A stretch of 64,000 nucleotides of DNA from Nemertoderma westbladi (GCA_032718475.1 JAUCBJ010007700.1:51063-115062); one strand, 5' to 3'. Positions 21,717 to 32,581 are shown, counted from the stretch's first letter. Made by a program: numbers and translations. Notes: generated by a model from the letters alone, not told the origin.

Positions 21717-23492
21717 CTACTACTACTAGGATCGGCTTGCTGCATTGCAGCTGCATTTTTAAGAATGCTGTGCCGGCTTGTCAACAAAATTGCACCGCCA
21801 CAACTCCCTATCACCCATGACATTTGCTAGATCATCCGCATCTTTAAGGCCAGTGTCCTTTAAGATGCGTCTCAAGAAAGTCATGGGCTGTCCACCATGC
21901 TTATTCACTCCATGAGGCTGCCAAAGTACAAGATTATGCACTGGCTGGTCCTCACGGCGAAAGCAATGTCCTGCAAAGCAGAGGCGATTTTGTTCTAGTG
22001 TCAAGCTTGGGGGAACCAATGAGACACCTCCAATGTTATATAGTGTCTGGTTGGAGATGTGTGCATTGTACCTGACACAATGAACCCGGCGTAGCATTCT
22101 TGTGAATGTGCCATCCAGAGATTTGGTGTCCTCAGCAGTTAGAGCCCAGCATGGACTCCCGTAGAGGAGTACTGGAACTACTGCTGCTCTAAATAATCGG
22201 ACCTTAAGTTTCCGATTAATTCTCGGTGATTTCCAAATCCTGGAAAGCCTATTCAAGGCTGTCCATGCCTTTCCCTTACGTATTCGAAGGTCCTCACCTG
22301 ACTTCCGGATCCATGATCCCAGGTAACAGAAGTCGTCCACATGCTCAAGCATACCATCCTTTGAGCTTATGCTCATCCGATCAGAGACTTGCTGAGGACT
22401 TTCAAAGTTAACAGTCAGAATTTTGGTCTTTCTGGAGTTAATAAAAAGACCAACACTAGAAGCAGCATGTTCTAATGAGCTGAGGAGCCGTTGGGCTCCC
22501 TCTAATGATTCTGAGAGTACTCCTAAGTCATCAGCAAAGTCTAGATCAGTTAGGTACTTGGCAGGATTTCCTCGACTTCTGGAGCCAGTAGGTGGAGTTA
22601 TCATCACCCCATCATCATTATGATGATCTAAGGACATGCGTAGAACATAGTCAACCACAATAATGAACAAGAATGGTGCAAGTGTGTCTCCTTGGAGGAC
22701 GCCCCATAACACTTCAAATGGTTCTGTGTCACCGTCAACAGTAGACACAAATGTTGTCGAACCATCGTATACTGATCTGATTGCTGCAATAAATTCATCA
22801 GGAATCCCATATAATGAAAGTATGCTGAACATACGTGAGCGAGAGACTGAATCAAAGGCCTTGAAGAAGTCAACAAAGATAACAGCCAGATGCCTGTCTT
22901 TCTTTTTTGATAATTCTTCAATTATCCTTCTAAGTGCCAAAATGGGCTCCATGGTCCCACGACCTTTACGGAACCCATTCTGATTTCCACGGAGCAGTCT
23001 CTCAATGGGATCCCTGATGCGATTTAATAGAATCCTATTGTATAGCTTTGCAGCAATCGAGATCAATGAGATTCCCCGAAAAGAACCATAGAGTGTTAGG
23101 TTGCCCTTCTTGGGAACTGGCACCAACTTATGTGTTTTCATTTCTTGTGGGACTCTTGTTGTTCGGTACATGTCTACTATGATGGGATAGATGAGCTTTA
23201 AACACTCAGGTATTTTAAAGACCTCAGGGGGAACACCATCTACTCCACTGGCACGATTGGTCTTAATGCTCTTTGCAGCAGCCTTCACTTCTGCAAAGGA
23301 GATATCGCCAATGGGAATATCTGGGAGTACAGACTCAGACACTTTTACTTCTATAAAGTTATCAGGCAATACCCTGTCATTATTGAGGAGCTTTTCAAAG
23401 TGGGCTTTCCAACCATTGAGGCGATCGGCTGGTGATTTAGCCTTAACCTTGGTGGTTGGTTGGCTTTTCCGCCCAGTAAGCAGATTGATTGA
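21717..23492 (-). mobile_element. 5'-truncated LINE (family A), RT domain intact
   Basis: The minus-strand coding part runs from 23492 to the stop at 21759, without an internal stop. It starts in the linker (GRKSQPTTKVKAKSPADRLN), then carries RT with SFRGISLI, RGNQNGFRKGRGT, VIFVDFFKAFDS, LQGDTLAPFLF and the catalytic DFADDL. After that come LLYGSPCWALT and a tail with FAGHCFRR and WQPHG. The endonuclease half is absent, as expected from 5' truncation. The 3' UTR ends in a CTACTACTA (TAG)n tail. Flanking 11-bp direct repeats CAGAAATACCA (21706-21716 and 23493-23503) mark target-primed insertion. The tail resembles RTE-like elements, but the clade is not certain. RT is intact in frame, but without an endonuclease this copy cannot move itself. 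Confidence 0.92.
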
Positions 23493-23929
23493 CAGAAATA
23501 CCAACAACGTTTGGGGTCGGTGCAGAAATACCATCATCGTTTGGGGTCGGTGCAGAAATACCCACATCGTTTGGGGTCAGTGCAGAAAACCAATAACGTT
23601 TGGGGTCGGTGCAGAAATACCAACATAGTTTGGGGTCGGTGCAGAAATACCCACATCGTTTGGGGTCGGTGCAGAAATACCAACATCGTTTGGGGTCGGT
23701 GCAGAAATACCAACATCGTTTGGGGTCGGTGCAGAAATACCAACATCGTTTGGGGTCGGTGCAGAAATACCAACATCGTTTGGGGTCGGAGCAGAAATAC
23801 CAACATCGTTTGGGGTCGGTGCAGAAATACCAACATCGTTTGGGGTCGGTGCAGAAATACCAACATCGTTTGGGGTCGGTGCAGAAATACCAACATCGTT
23901 TGGGGTCGGTGCAGAAATAACGCTATGGG
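23493..23929. repeat. 30-bp minisatellite, proximal block
   Basis: About 14 units of GTTTGGGGTCGGTGCAGAAA + TACCAACATC, much more homogeneous than the distal block at 21345-21716. One unit has lost a base near 23590. It encodes ISAPTPNDVG on the minus strand. Confidence 0.95.
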
Positions 23930-25797
23930 TCGGTGTTGATTTACCAGAAGCATTGGAATCATTAGGGGGTATAGCCTTCCTCCGTAGAGGATATTGTTTG
24001 CGTGTGGCAGACATTGTTTACTTACACGAATATCAGTGCTTTGCTTTATATAAAATAAACAAACTGGCTTGCTACCAAGAGTCAAAAAAGTGTTTAAAAA
24101 AACTGTTCTTCTGATTCTTTGATCGATGAATTGCTTATAGATGACAAAACGGTATGGTACAGTAACACAACCTACTGGTAAACTCTTGTTACCTAAACTC
24201 TCATGGTTGTTTACCTAAACTGAAACTTTACAATATTATCATAACGCTTTGTGTAGTTTGTTAATGCCTGAATTGTTGATTTATGAATTAACTACCGGTA
24301 AACGGTAGCTGGCCGCGACAATTGCAAATGAATTGTTCAGACTAAATGACCGGTTAACTGTGTTTTGAAATATATCTAGAACATTTATTGAACATTGAAT
24401 TTGTAATCAAAACCGTCTATTTGAGAAAGATTTGATCTAGAGGTGGTCCAAAACCGTCTATCTCCAGATAGATGGTTTTGATAAATTAAACGAATTTCCG
24501 AAACAGAGATACACTGTTTTGATAAATTAATAATCATGGAGATCTTGCATCCTATTGGTCAGTTAATTTTTTTCGGTTAATTTTTCTCAGATAAATGGTT
24601 TTGATTAAAAATTGCTTCAAAAAATATCGAGATACACGGTTTTGGTCGCAAACTATTTTCTTTGCATTTGATTTTCAAGCTTCCGGGCCTGGATAGAAAG
24701 ATGCGCCTTGAAATTCTGATTCCAAATATATAAATATGTCATTTTCGTCAAAAATCGAGATACACGGTTTTGGAATATAAGGGCCGATCGCTGTACGTTT
24801 TAATAGAATTAAGCAACAAAAAAGTACCAATTTAAGAATAAAATTACGTATTACATGCGGGGAAAAAAACGTAGAACATTATTTTTTTCAATATTCTCTC
24901 GACCCTTTATTAACCTCGCTGACGTTCGGTAAATAAAATGCCTCGAGAATGAATAGTGAAAAAAGTTATACTTTTTCCCATGAAATAAATAATTAGGCCT
25001 ATTCTGCTCACTTCGCTCGCCACTCTGTTTTCTCACATCATTAAAAATAAATATAAAGTCAGCATATGTCAAGAAGAAGAAATATAGATAGAAGTCATAT
25101 ATAAACTTCTGTCAGGGAATTTTTTCAAAGCGTGAGGGAAATGTCAGGGAAAATTGAAACTGAAATAGAGTGGTAACGTCTCTGTTTTAATAGATTTGAA
25201 AGCCTGTCCTAGTCTCCTCAGTACCCCTGATCCATTGGACCTGCATAAGATTAGCTATATAATATGATATTGCCTTTTGGTTACATGCATTTTTAAAGTG
25301 CCAGATAAATTATTTGAATCTGTCACATATTTTTATGATTTCGGCTCATAATAACATTTTTGGTACAAAGTATTATTACTATAATTAATTAGCACATCAT
25401 AATTAAATTATAATTATATTATATAGGGTCTATTGTGATATTCGGTAACTTTTTAATAGGTAAAATATTATATTATAATGAGGAAAATGTATCAAAGTAA
25501 AGAAATTGGAAATTGATGTTTCCGTTGGAAATTGATGTTTTCGTTAGAAGTTGCCGTATCTTTAACATGCTCCCTCATTTGGTAGGCTAATGTTATTATT
25601 TATTGTTTTGTTGGAAATGAAATAATTGGAGTTGCGCTGTTAAGTAATGTAATATTATGGCTTTGTTGAGAAATGGAAACAATGAGGAAGCACGTATATT
25701 ATTTGTGGGGCGAGCCACGAAGTGAGTGAGCACGTATATTATTAGTACTTGCTTTCCTGTTACACTCGAAGCTAACATACAGTACTTGAGGCCGGTA

Positions 25798-25940
25798 GGT
25801 CCGCTGTGGCTGAACTGGTTAGCGCTAATGATGAGGACTGATATGCTGAAACGTACGTATAGCGCTGGTTCAACTCCCGCTGACTCTGTTCACTTTGTTC
25901 CATTTCTGAACAAAACCATTATATTACATTATTGGTTAGA
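25798..25940 (+). mobile_element. tRNA-derived SINE, family 1, copy 1
   Basis: An A-box-like GTGGCTGAACTGGTTAGCGC and a B-box-like GGTTCAACTCC sit about 50 bp apart. They are followed by a non-tRNA body with CATTTCTGAACAAAACCAT. The same head, spacer (CTGAAACGTACGTATAGCGC) and body occur inverted at 63060-63225. A fragment of the body also occurs inverted at about 25600-25690. This is not a functional tRNA: no acceptor-stem pairing. Confidence 0.82.
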
Positions 25941-26258
25941 AATGCCTGTTTCTATAACTAAATATTCGCCCATAATTACAAGCAACAGTAAAAAAAATTA
26001 TAAATACAAGTAAGCTCAAATAGCGCTGCCATTTTGAAAACATTTGAGCTTCATCGATATAGATGAAAATACGTTACGTCTTATATATACAGTGTATATA
26101 CGTCTTTTTAAAAAAAATTGAAAAGACGCGATATATTGGGTATTATTTATTAGAGATCAATATAAAATCGGTTCAGGTCTGGCTTTAAGGCAACTCGTTG
26201 GAGAGAGGTAACGTGGAGGTCATAGCCATTAGCATTTCTGATAAGATGTCTAAGAATA

Positions 26259-26339
26259 CTTACTACTACTACTAAGATCGGCATGCTGCATTGCAACTGC
26301 ATTTTTAAGAATGCTGTGCCGGCTTGTCGACAAAATTGA
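26259..26339 (-). mobile_element. LINE family A 3' stub
   Basis: About 80 bp match the last bases of the LINE at 21717 onward: a TACTACTACTA tail, then the GCATGCTGCATTGCA block, then GCCGGCTTGTCGACAAAATTG. It is an extreme 5' truncation, minus-strand orientation. Confidence 0.85.
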
Positions 26340-26689
26340 AAATATATTTGGAGCTAAATAATTTTTTGGTGTGAAATCATCTAATTTTGGGTGGCATTCT
26401 ATTAGTGGCGTCTAAAAATACCTCTATATACCGCAAATTAATTTATTTTACTGAGCCTTAAAAACGTTTTAAAATTTTTCACACGAAAAATATTGGAGAA
26501 GGATGCCAGAATGGGACCACAGCTCGAAAACTAAAATAGCTATTGAATTACCGTTTGAGCTCTGTTGGATTAAGCCCATTACATTTTATTAAAAGTCACG
26601 AAATCGCGAGATTTTCGGAAGTCACGAGATTTCCCAACAAACCCGGTCTGATATATTATCGAAACCGTTGTGGGGCGATCACGAAATTC

Positions 26690-26850
26690 CCGGAACCTTA
26701 GCGAACTGACACTGTGGGTCAATAATGGCAAAAGTAATACTGTAGTTGTCGTCATTAATAATGGCAAATACTCGTCGGCAAACAGTTGTTTTGACATGCT
26801 AATAACTTTGTCGGATATAAGGCTGCCGAGTTGAAAATTTGTAGACATCA
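26690..26850. repeat. interspersed repeat R3, copy 1
   Basis: It shares CCTTAGCGAACTGACACTGTG, a short gap, GTCAATAAT, GCAAATACT, GTCGTC and ACTTTGTCGGATATAA-like wording with 38448-38565. Class unknown. Confidence 0.6.
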
Positions 26851-27880
26851 ATTAGACCAAAAGTTGAGATTTTTTAGAGACTTTCCGTCACAATTTGTCT
26901 CTTTCATTTTCAAACAACCCAAATGACAAAATTGACTTTTCCTGTAAAACGGCATTTTTGATTCTATTTTTGTTTGAAAGTAATATTCCAGGATTTTTGT
27001 CTTATTTACTTTTAAATCAATTAAATGTAACGATTTTAATCGAAAACAGTTATGGTATTGGAATTATATAACATATTAGGTAGGATAAACAATGTATAGG
27101 GATATAGGTTGTTTCAAAAAAATATTATATTTTTTACAATGAAAGCATTAAAAGCCTTAAGACAAATTAGATTATTAAGTATTAAAAATATAAAACAAAT
27201 CTCCCTCAATCATAATAAACAACAATTCTAGCTCCTGATTAGTTGTTTCCTATTTTATATCAACGTTTCCTGGCCTTACCTTATTTATAATATTAAAATG
27301 TATTAAATAGGTTGTTTTAAAAAAAAATATTTATCATGCGGTCTACAATATCTCAGTTATACATGGGCCTATGGCCTTCTAAGTCAGTTAATCGGATTCA
27401 GAATACATTTTAGCATAAAGAAATGCAGCAATCTCCATTTCGGCAAAAATGGCATATAGGTGGTTTCAAAATGAAAGGGACGAATTAGTCACCATCCACC
27501 ATCGCACAAATAGTGGCGCACATTGACCGCAAGTGAAAATAGTGTATAGTTTATTGTTTTGGTTAGAAAACACCGCCAATGTAACCTGCTCCTTTCCCTT
27601 TAATGTTTTCTATTTAATTAAACAAATTTTCAAAACCCTCTAAAATTGATTTACTGTTTGCGGTCATTTTGCGCCATCGCAACATCGATAAGCAGGATAC
27701 GTTCTTACGCTTATACTGCTGTACTGTTATAAGATCAGACGGTAATACTCTGGCTGTCTGGTACTGCGGTAGTTTGGTAGTACTGTCGGTTCGGTACGGT
27801 GGTAGTTTGCTGGTAATACAGCTATTGGTTAAACTTATAAAGATAACAGACAGACAGATACCGGTAGACAGGTCAATCAA

Positions 27881-28603
27881 ATGGCAGAGGAAATCGAGGT
27901 GCGCAGGAACCGTCCGGGAACGCGCCGGAAGGACTGGTGCAACTGGCCCAGCCAGAACTTCGACCAAATGGAATCGACGCTGGCGGTTCAGCAGTTCATA
28001 CAGCAGATGATACGGGAGGACGTTGGCGCGGTGGAACGCATACTGGACCTTCCGGAAGGGCAGGACGAGGGCGTCTGGAAATATGAACATTTACGCCAAT
28101 TCTGTCTCGAGTTGAACTCCCTGGCCGTCGCTCTGCAAGAGGAATGTCACCCAGAGACTTGTACGCAGATGACTGCGACCGAGCAATGGATATTCCTTTG
28201 CGCCGCGCACAAAACACCTAAAGAATGCCCGGCCATCGATTACACGCGTCACACTTTAGACGGCGCGGCCTGCCTGCTTAACAGCAACAAGTACTTCCCT
28301 TCCCGAGTCAGCATAAAGGAGTCCTCGGTCTCCAAGTTGGGCAGCGTTTGTCGTCGCGTTTACCGGATATTTTCGCACGCCTACTTCCACCACAGACCGC
28401 TCTTTGATGACTACGAGAATGAGACTTTTCTGTGTAAACGCTTTACTAGTTTCGTTTTAAAGTACGGTTTAATGTCTAAGGATAATCTAATCGTTCCGAT
28501 ACTAGAGGGACAGGAGGAAGTGATACCCGAGTCTGTACCTGACGATCAAATGGTACCGGTAATCAACGATAGTTTCAGCGATTCATCTTCCGCGGACTGT
28601 TGA
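27881..28603 (+). CDS. MOB4: MOB4 / phocein, STRIPAK complex subunit
   Basis: A single-exon ORF of 240 residues from the ATG in CAAATGGCAGAG. The central part is nearly identical to vertebrate MOB4: [56 protein letters not shown] and [11 protein letters not shown]. The zinc ligands of the Mob fold are present as Cys89 and Cys94 (ECHPETC) and His166 and His171 (SHAYFHH). MOB4 is a non-kinase-activating Mob protein that works in the striatin-PP2A (STRIPAK) complex; vertebrate MOB4 is about 225 residues. The N-terminus (residues 1-50) and the acidic tail diverge. No introns interrupt it, whereas vertebrate MOB4 is multi-exon, so this may be a retrocopy that kept its function or the only gene after intron loss. 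AATAAA follows 75 bases after the stop. Confidence 0.96.
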   Translation: MAEEIEVRRNRPGTRRKDWCNWPSQNFDQMESTLAVQQFIQQMIREDVGAVERILDLPEGQDEGVWKYEHLRQFCLELNSLAVALQEECHPETCTQMTATEQWIFLCAAHKTPKECPAIDYTRHTLDGAACLLNSNKYFPSRVSIKESSVSKLGSVCRRVYRIFSHAYFHHRPLFDDYENETFLCKRFTSFVLKYGLMSKDNLIVPILEGQEEVIPESVPDDQMVPVINDSFSDSSSADC

Positions 28604-28677
28604 GCTCTTTGTTTGTTTACGAATTAACGAATTTATACTTTTCGCTCTATCACTAGCTAGAAGTTTAATAGCACATT

Positions 28678-28683
28678 AATAAA
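28678..28683 (+). terminator. MOB4 polyadenylation signal
   Basis: An AATAAA hexamer 75 bases after the MOB4 stop, followed by T-rich sequence. Confidence 0.6.
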
Positions 28684-30046
28684 TGTTTATTCATATTTAT
28701 TACATAGGCCTATTAAATAATAATATTTTCTAAATTCGTTTTTTGGTTGTTTACACATGAATGAATATTGTTTTCTGCTAAAATTTCCATGGGTTGGTCA
28801 GATATAATCACCTCACTCCAAAATATTACTCACCAATATGTAGGCAGAAAAACAAACGTCCAATACTAATATTATTAATGTTTTAGGTGAAGTATGCTGC
28901 GCCACATTTGATTATCCAATAATCAATCTGGATAATAATGTATATATCTGAAAATGAGTGCAATTTGCTCTTAAAGGGGGGGGTAGCATCCTTTTGGACT
29001 TGCTCCACGGTTTTGCTTATAGCAAGGACAATTTTGATTTCTAGACCACATTATTTGGTCCAAGGCTCCTACAGATGTTGCTCTTCACGTTTCTGGAAAA
29101 AAATTTATTTTTAATTAAAATGATTAAATTTTTAATCGAATTATTTACATTTTTAATTAAAATTAATTGAAACCCTAATGCTTTAGATCTACTTTCCATG
29201 GGAATGTAAGATTTGGTAATAATGCTTTCAATAAGGTATAAATTGAAAGCTTTCAGCTCTGATTTTGAAAATTTCCAAAAATGGCCACTAGGTGGCGCTA
29301 CAAATTTGCACATCAGTTGAACCGATCTTTTATTGGGAAAAACAAGATTGTTTTCAAATAATTTGAAAATTCTGACCTGGAAGTTTTGTCGAGAAGTGCG
29401 CTGCTGACATCATATCCAAAATTCAGATCAATAGCTTCAAAAATGACAGACTAGTAGGGTTTTGAAGATGAAAAAAAACCATTCTGAGATAAATGCCTTC
29501 AAAGTTCAAATGAAGAGATTTTTCAATATATTTTCGAAAGAATCACTTCTTTCGAAATGATTTCAACAGAATTTCCAACAAAAATATGCACAGGGGGGTT
29601 TTCGACACCGGGGAATAACATGGCCAGGTTATTTTTTCAATCCGATGTCCGTGTGTCCGTCTGTCCATCTGTCTGTCTCACTGACTGTGACCAGTAGCAT
29701 TGCAATTTAGCATGAATTCAGCTAAAAATATGAATAGATTTTCAGTAATGGAGAGAAGCATGGCAGGTTGTTTTTTAAATCCATGGGTTAGTTATGTGGA
29801 TCTGCTCTAGTCTTTTTGTCATTACAGACAGACAGACAGTCTGTCTGTCTGTCTGATATTTTGATCAATTATGATACACAGCTTGGCTGAATACAGTATA
29901 AAACAAAATAGCAAATAAACCATCTATTTGGCAATCACAGTTTTATTCATTCTGAAAAATACTGTATAATGTATAGGCCTCTAATCCTAAGCCAAATATA
30001 TAAACCCAAACACGATTTCATAGTCTTGAGGAACCTACTAGTGTTC
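28684..30046. other. intergenic, short repeats only
   Basis: AT-rich. It contains a (CAGA)n/(TCTG)n palindrome near 29826-29858 and CTGTCTGTC runs. No gene is recognised. Confidence 0.45.
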
Positions 30047-32581
30047 TTACATAGCATCCCCGAAGCCACCTGGGATATATGCTTGGTCATCACCGGCTAG
30101 TAGACCAGCCTTCTTAGACTTGCTACCTTTCCTGGAGTATTTGGCACTTTTCAACTTTCGAATCGAGCCAGCGATCCTTCTACTGTCACTCCTCTGAGCC
30201 AACACCGTGGCTGCCGATGTTTTTTCGATAGTCTGTTTGGACAACTTGCCGAGGACAAGGTTCCTAGCTGTAGCACCTTCATTGAAGGCAAGGACTGCAG
30301 CTGCAACTGCTAAAGATATGCGCTGTCTACCCCAAAACTTATGTTTGGGAGCTCTTGCCCAGATGAGGCTATTGAAGGATTCACTAACGTTCTGCGTATA
30401 TCCGGGAACACACCGCCTGAGCAGGTTAATATCTGATAACCGTCTATACACAGGCAACAAAAGAGATAAGAATATTGGGTCCAAGTGGTAGTCTTTGTCT
30501 ATGTGTTTCCCATCCTTTTTGTATGAACACCAGTTTATTATCTGGGCAGAATTTATGGACATCTTCATCAGTTCCATGGCGTATCCCATGCCTAAACGAT
30601 GCTAGAATGTTTATCTTCATTGTCTGGACACACGCCGAAATTTCCACCTGGGTTCTAGCTGACCTGTCGATGGACGATCTAATGGCGTTGCCATAGTAAC
30701 GGCTCAGTCTTTCTATAGTTGATAGAGTCAGTCTATGCTTCGCACCACCAATAAACTTTCCATCTGCGAGTTTGCCCTTGTGTGAGTCCTTCAAATCGCG
30801 TAGAGCCTTTCCAAGTCTCTTCTTGACGTGGTTTACGCGTTTACACTGGACATCCCCAGTGTCATGCTTCGCCCAGATCGCCTTACCCGTGTCAGATTCA
30901 TTGAAGAGAAGTTTCTCCTTATTTGATTTCTTGCTGTAAGTTTCGCAATCGTTACAAGATCCGTATATATCAGCAACGGCATTGTATGCCGTTGAATCTC
31001 CATCACAGACTACAGATGTATAACTGAGTCCATGACTATCAGTGTCCTTTCCATCAACAGACTTCTGAAATAGTTCTATGGCTATGTCTGCTTCCATAGA
31101 CCCGCTACTGCTTGAGTATCTGCCTGGACATTGCGGTATATGGTTTTCCATAAATGAAATATATGACTCTGAGTCTTTAGGATATGGGGCAAATTCACAA
31201 GCATTGCAAATTTTATTTCTCATTGCGTAGTCTATAATTTTTCCAGTTGCCATCCCAATGACTGCTCCCACCCCACTGTTTGAGGTATGCCCACGGGTAC
31301 CCCATGTGCCATCGAAAGAGACAGTGACCTAAAACAATATAATTAGTGAAAGTGAAATTTATTCTCAACAATAACAATAATAGTAACAACAATTCACAAC
31401 TACACATACCGGTAGCTCGGCAATAAAAATATTCAAAGTATTATTTAGTACGATAAAAGTAGTGTGTAGTATTTATTCAGTATATAAATAGGAGTATTTA
31501 GTGAAGTATATAGAACAGTACATGAGTATTTATGTGATGTTGTATTTATTTATATATAACTTACGATATTACTACCGGTACATACATTATATATTCATAC
31601 TAGCTGATTAATACCCGTAGGCGTAGAGCCTAGGACAGTGTGCGTGTATGCAAAGATAAACAAACAAACACACACACAGACAACGACGACTTGCCACACA
31701 GCCTATACCACTCAGAGTACTCAATTATGTATTCTGTTGAATTTGTAGCCCAATCTGACAGGGGGAAAATAGATCGCTGATGTGTAGATGGACAAACACA
31801 CATACACACACATTTTTAACCACCCTATGGTACCCCATGTCCGACAAATGGACAGAGACAGACATTGGCGGCTGAACCGAGAATTATAGATCTACCGGTA
31901 TACAATATATTATTATCCTACATACAGTACAGTACTTACATCTGAACCAACTTTGAGCTTCAACGCCTTTCGCGCTTCACTCATCTTCTCCTCTGCCAGA
32001 TTAGACACAACTGCGTTGATCTTATTGATGTTGAATGTCCATGTTGAATTTGCTAATGTGCACGGCATTTCCAAGCATTGACAGATAGTGTATAAGGTTT
32101 CTATGCCGTTTCCAGTCTCACAAAGGCCATAGACCATTCGGCTATTCAAATCAGCAGAGTGCTGTTTATTGTAAACAGTATCATCTGTTCCATACTTTCC
32201 TTCAGCACACTGCAAAATATCGCTAAACTCACAATGTGAACACTGAAAATAAGCAACAGAGTCAATCCCGAGTGTAAGATGGGCCAACTGTTCGACCTTC
32301 AACTCTCCGGGGCACCCGCCGCTATTATGAGCACGTCCTACTAGGTCTGTGATATTCCGCATACTCATTATACGGTATCCAGTTGTACTGTTCGAGAATT
32401 CATTACAGTTGTTCGTATTATCTCCTAACTTGTCAGTACTCGCTGTTATTATCGTCTTGTTTACTTCTTCCACTAATTCGAAATTTGCGGACTCCACGGG
32501 ATGGCGTGACAGGTACTGCGCCTTCTGTAGTTCAACCTGTCGGCTCTTAGTAAGCCTTGATAAAGCTTTCAATCTCGGCAT
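30047..32581 (-). pseudogene. Mutator-like transposase gene, two exons, one frameshift
   Basis: Exon 1 (32581-31940) starts at MPRLKALSRLTK and ends ..KVGSD before a GTAAGT donor. A 611-bp phase-0 intron ends in TTGTTTTAG. Exon 2 (31328-30047) opens VTVSFDGTWGTRGHTSNSGV, the diagnostic block of the animal Mutator-like transposase domain. It then has TGKIIDY, CNAC, YTSVVCDGDSTAYNAV, CKRVNHVKKRLGKALRDLK and TLSTIERLSRYYGNAIR. Near 30545 the frame shifts: the HKFCP part is in one frame; WCSYKKDG and SESFNSLIWARAPKHKFWG follow in another. The tail is basic. The acidic residues in DG(TW) and CDGD are plausible catalytic positions (inference). One frameshift in an otherwise open gene suggests recent inactivation or an assembly error. 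Transposon termini were not found. Confidence 0.85.
31329..31939 (-). other. intron of the transposase gene
   Basis: GTAAGT donor and TTTTAG acceptor, phase 0, joining GSD to VTVSFDGTW, which restores the conserved block. Contains CA-rich microsatellites. Confidence 0.85.

Larger units (their letters stand above)
21075..24014 (-). pseudogene. decapeptide-repeat protein gene of the TIR element, split by a LINE
   Basis: The minus-strand ATG at 24014 opens a basic leader (MSATRKQYPLRRKA) followed by about 14 repeats of ISAPTPNDVG. A 1-bp deletion near 23590 breaks the frame, and a LINE interrupts at 23492-21717. Beyond it about 12 further units continue, ending ISAPAADDV. An 82-codon tail (ATG 21323 to stop 21075; KRDFKEAEK, LVNLMPGNRSSFW) lies in another frame overlapping the end of the repeat frame, so a second frameshift or an independent small ORF is possible. 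Removing the LINE plus one target copy (1787 bp) and allowing for the 1-bp loss puts both repeat blocks in the same frame, so the ORF was continuous before insertion. Function unknown; I recognise no family. Confidence 0.65.
20239..24786. mobile_element. 4.55-kb TIR DNA transposon inserted in R1, 4-bp target duplication
   Basis: The ends are perfect inverted repeats CGGCCCTTATATTCC, continuing as AAAACCGTGTATCTC with one later mismatch. They are flanked by ATCG direct repeats (20235-20238 and 24787-24790). Other R1 copies at about 40455 and, inverted, 41236 lack the insertion, which fixes the borders. Both subterminal zones repeat AAACCGT(G)TATCTC-like words (20597, 24400-24780). The interior holds a degenerate ~37-bp tandem array (20717-21070) and a minus-strand ORF with decapeptide repeats. 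No known transposase domain is seen, so the superfamily is undetermined. Confidence 0.82.
19619..25176. repeat. R1 interspersed repeat, split by the TIR element
   Basis: Left arm 19619-20238 and right arm 24787-25176 join into one copy of a repeat also present at about 39650-40640, and inverted at about 41040-41237 plus 43581-43700. Shared wording includes GAACACTAAATTATTTAAC, GTAACTATGGAAGCAATAT, TTTAAGAATAAAATTACG and ATGCCTCGAGAAT. The outer edges read GTTGCCACTC at the left and GAGTGGTAAC at the right, a possible terminal inverted repeat. The class is unknown. Confidence 0.75.
25177..27880. other. repeat-rich intergenic region upstream of MOB4
   Basis: It contains SINE family 1 pieces (about 25600-25690 inverted, 25798-25940), a LINE family A 3' stub (26259-26339) and an R3 repeat (26690-26850). 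The rest is AT-rich without coding signal. The ~200 bases before 27881 are GC-richer and likely the MOB4 5' UTR. Confidence 0.45.

Noticed and set aside
25798-25890. Functional tRNA gene
   Set aside because: A and B boxes are present, but no acceptor stem pairs and a second dispersed copy with the same non-tRNA body exists: SINE. The same applies at 38148 and 40702.
29820-29860. Regulatory palindrome of CAGACAGACAG / CTGTCTGTCTG
   Set aside because: A simple microsatellite that switches strand; no evidence of function.
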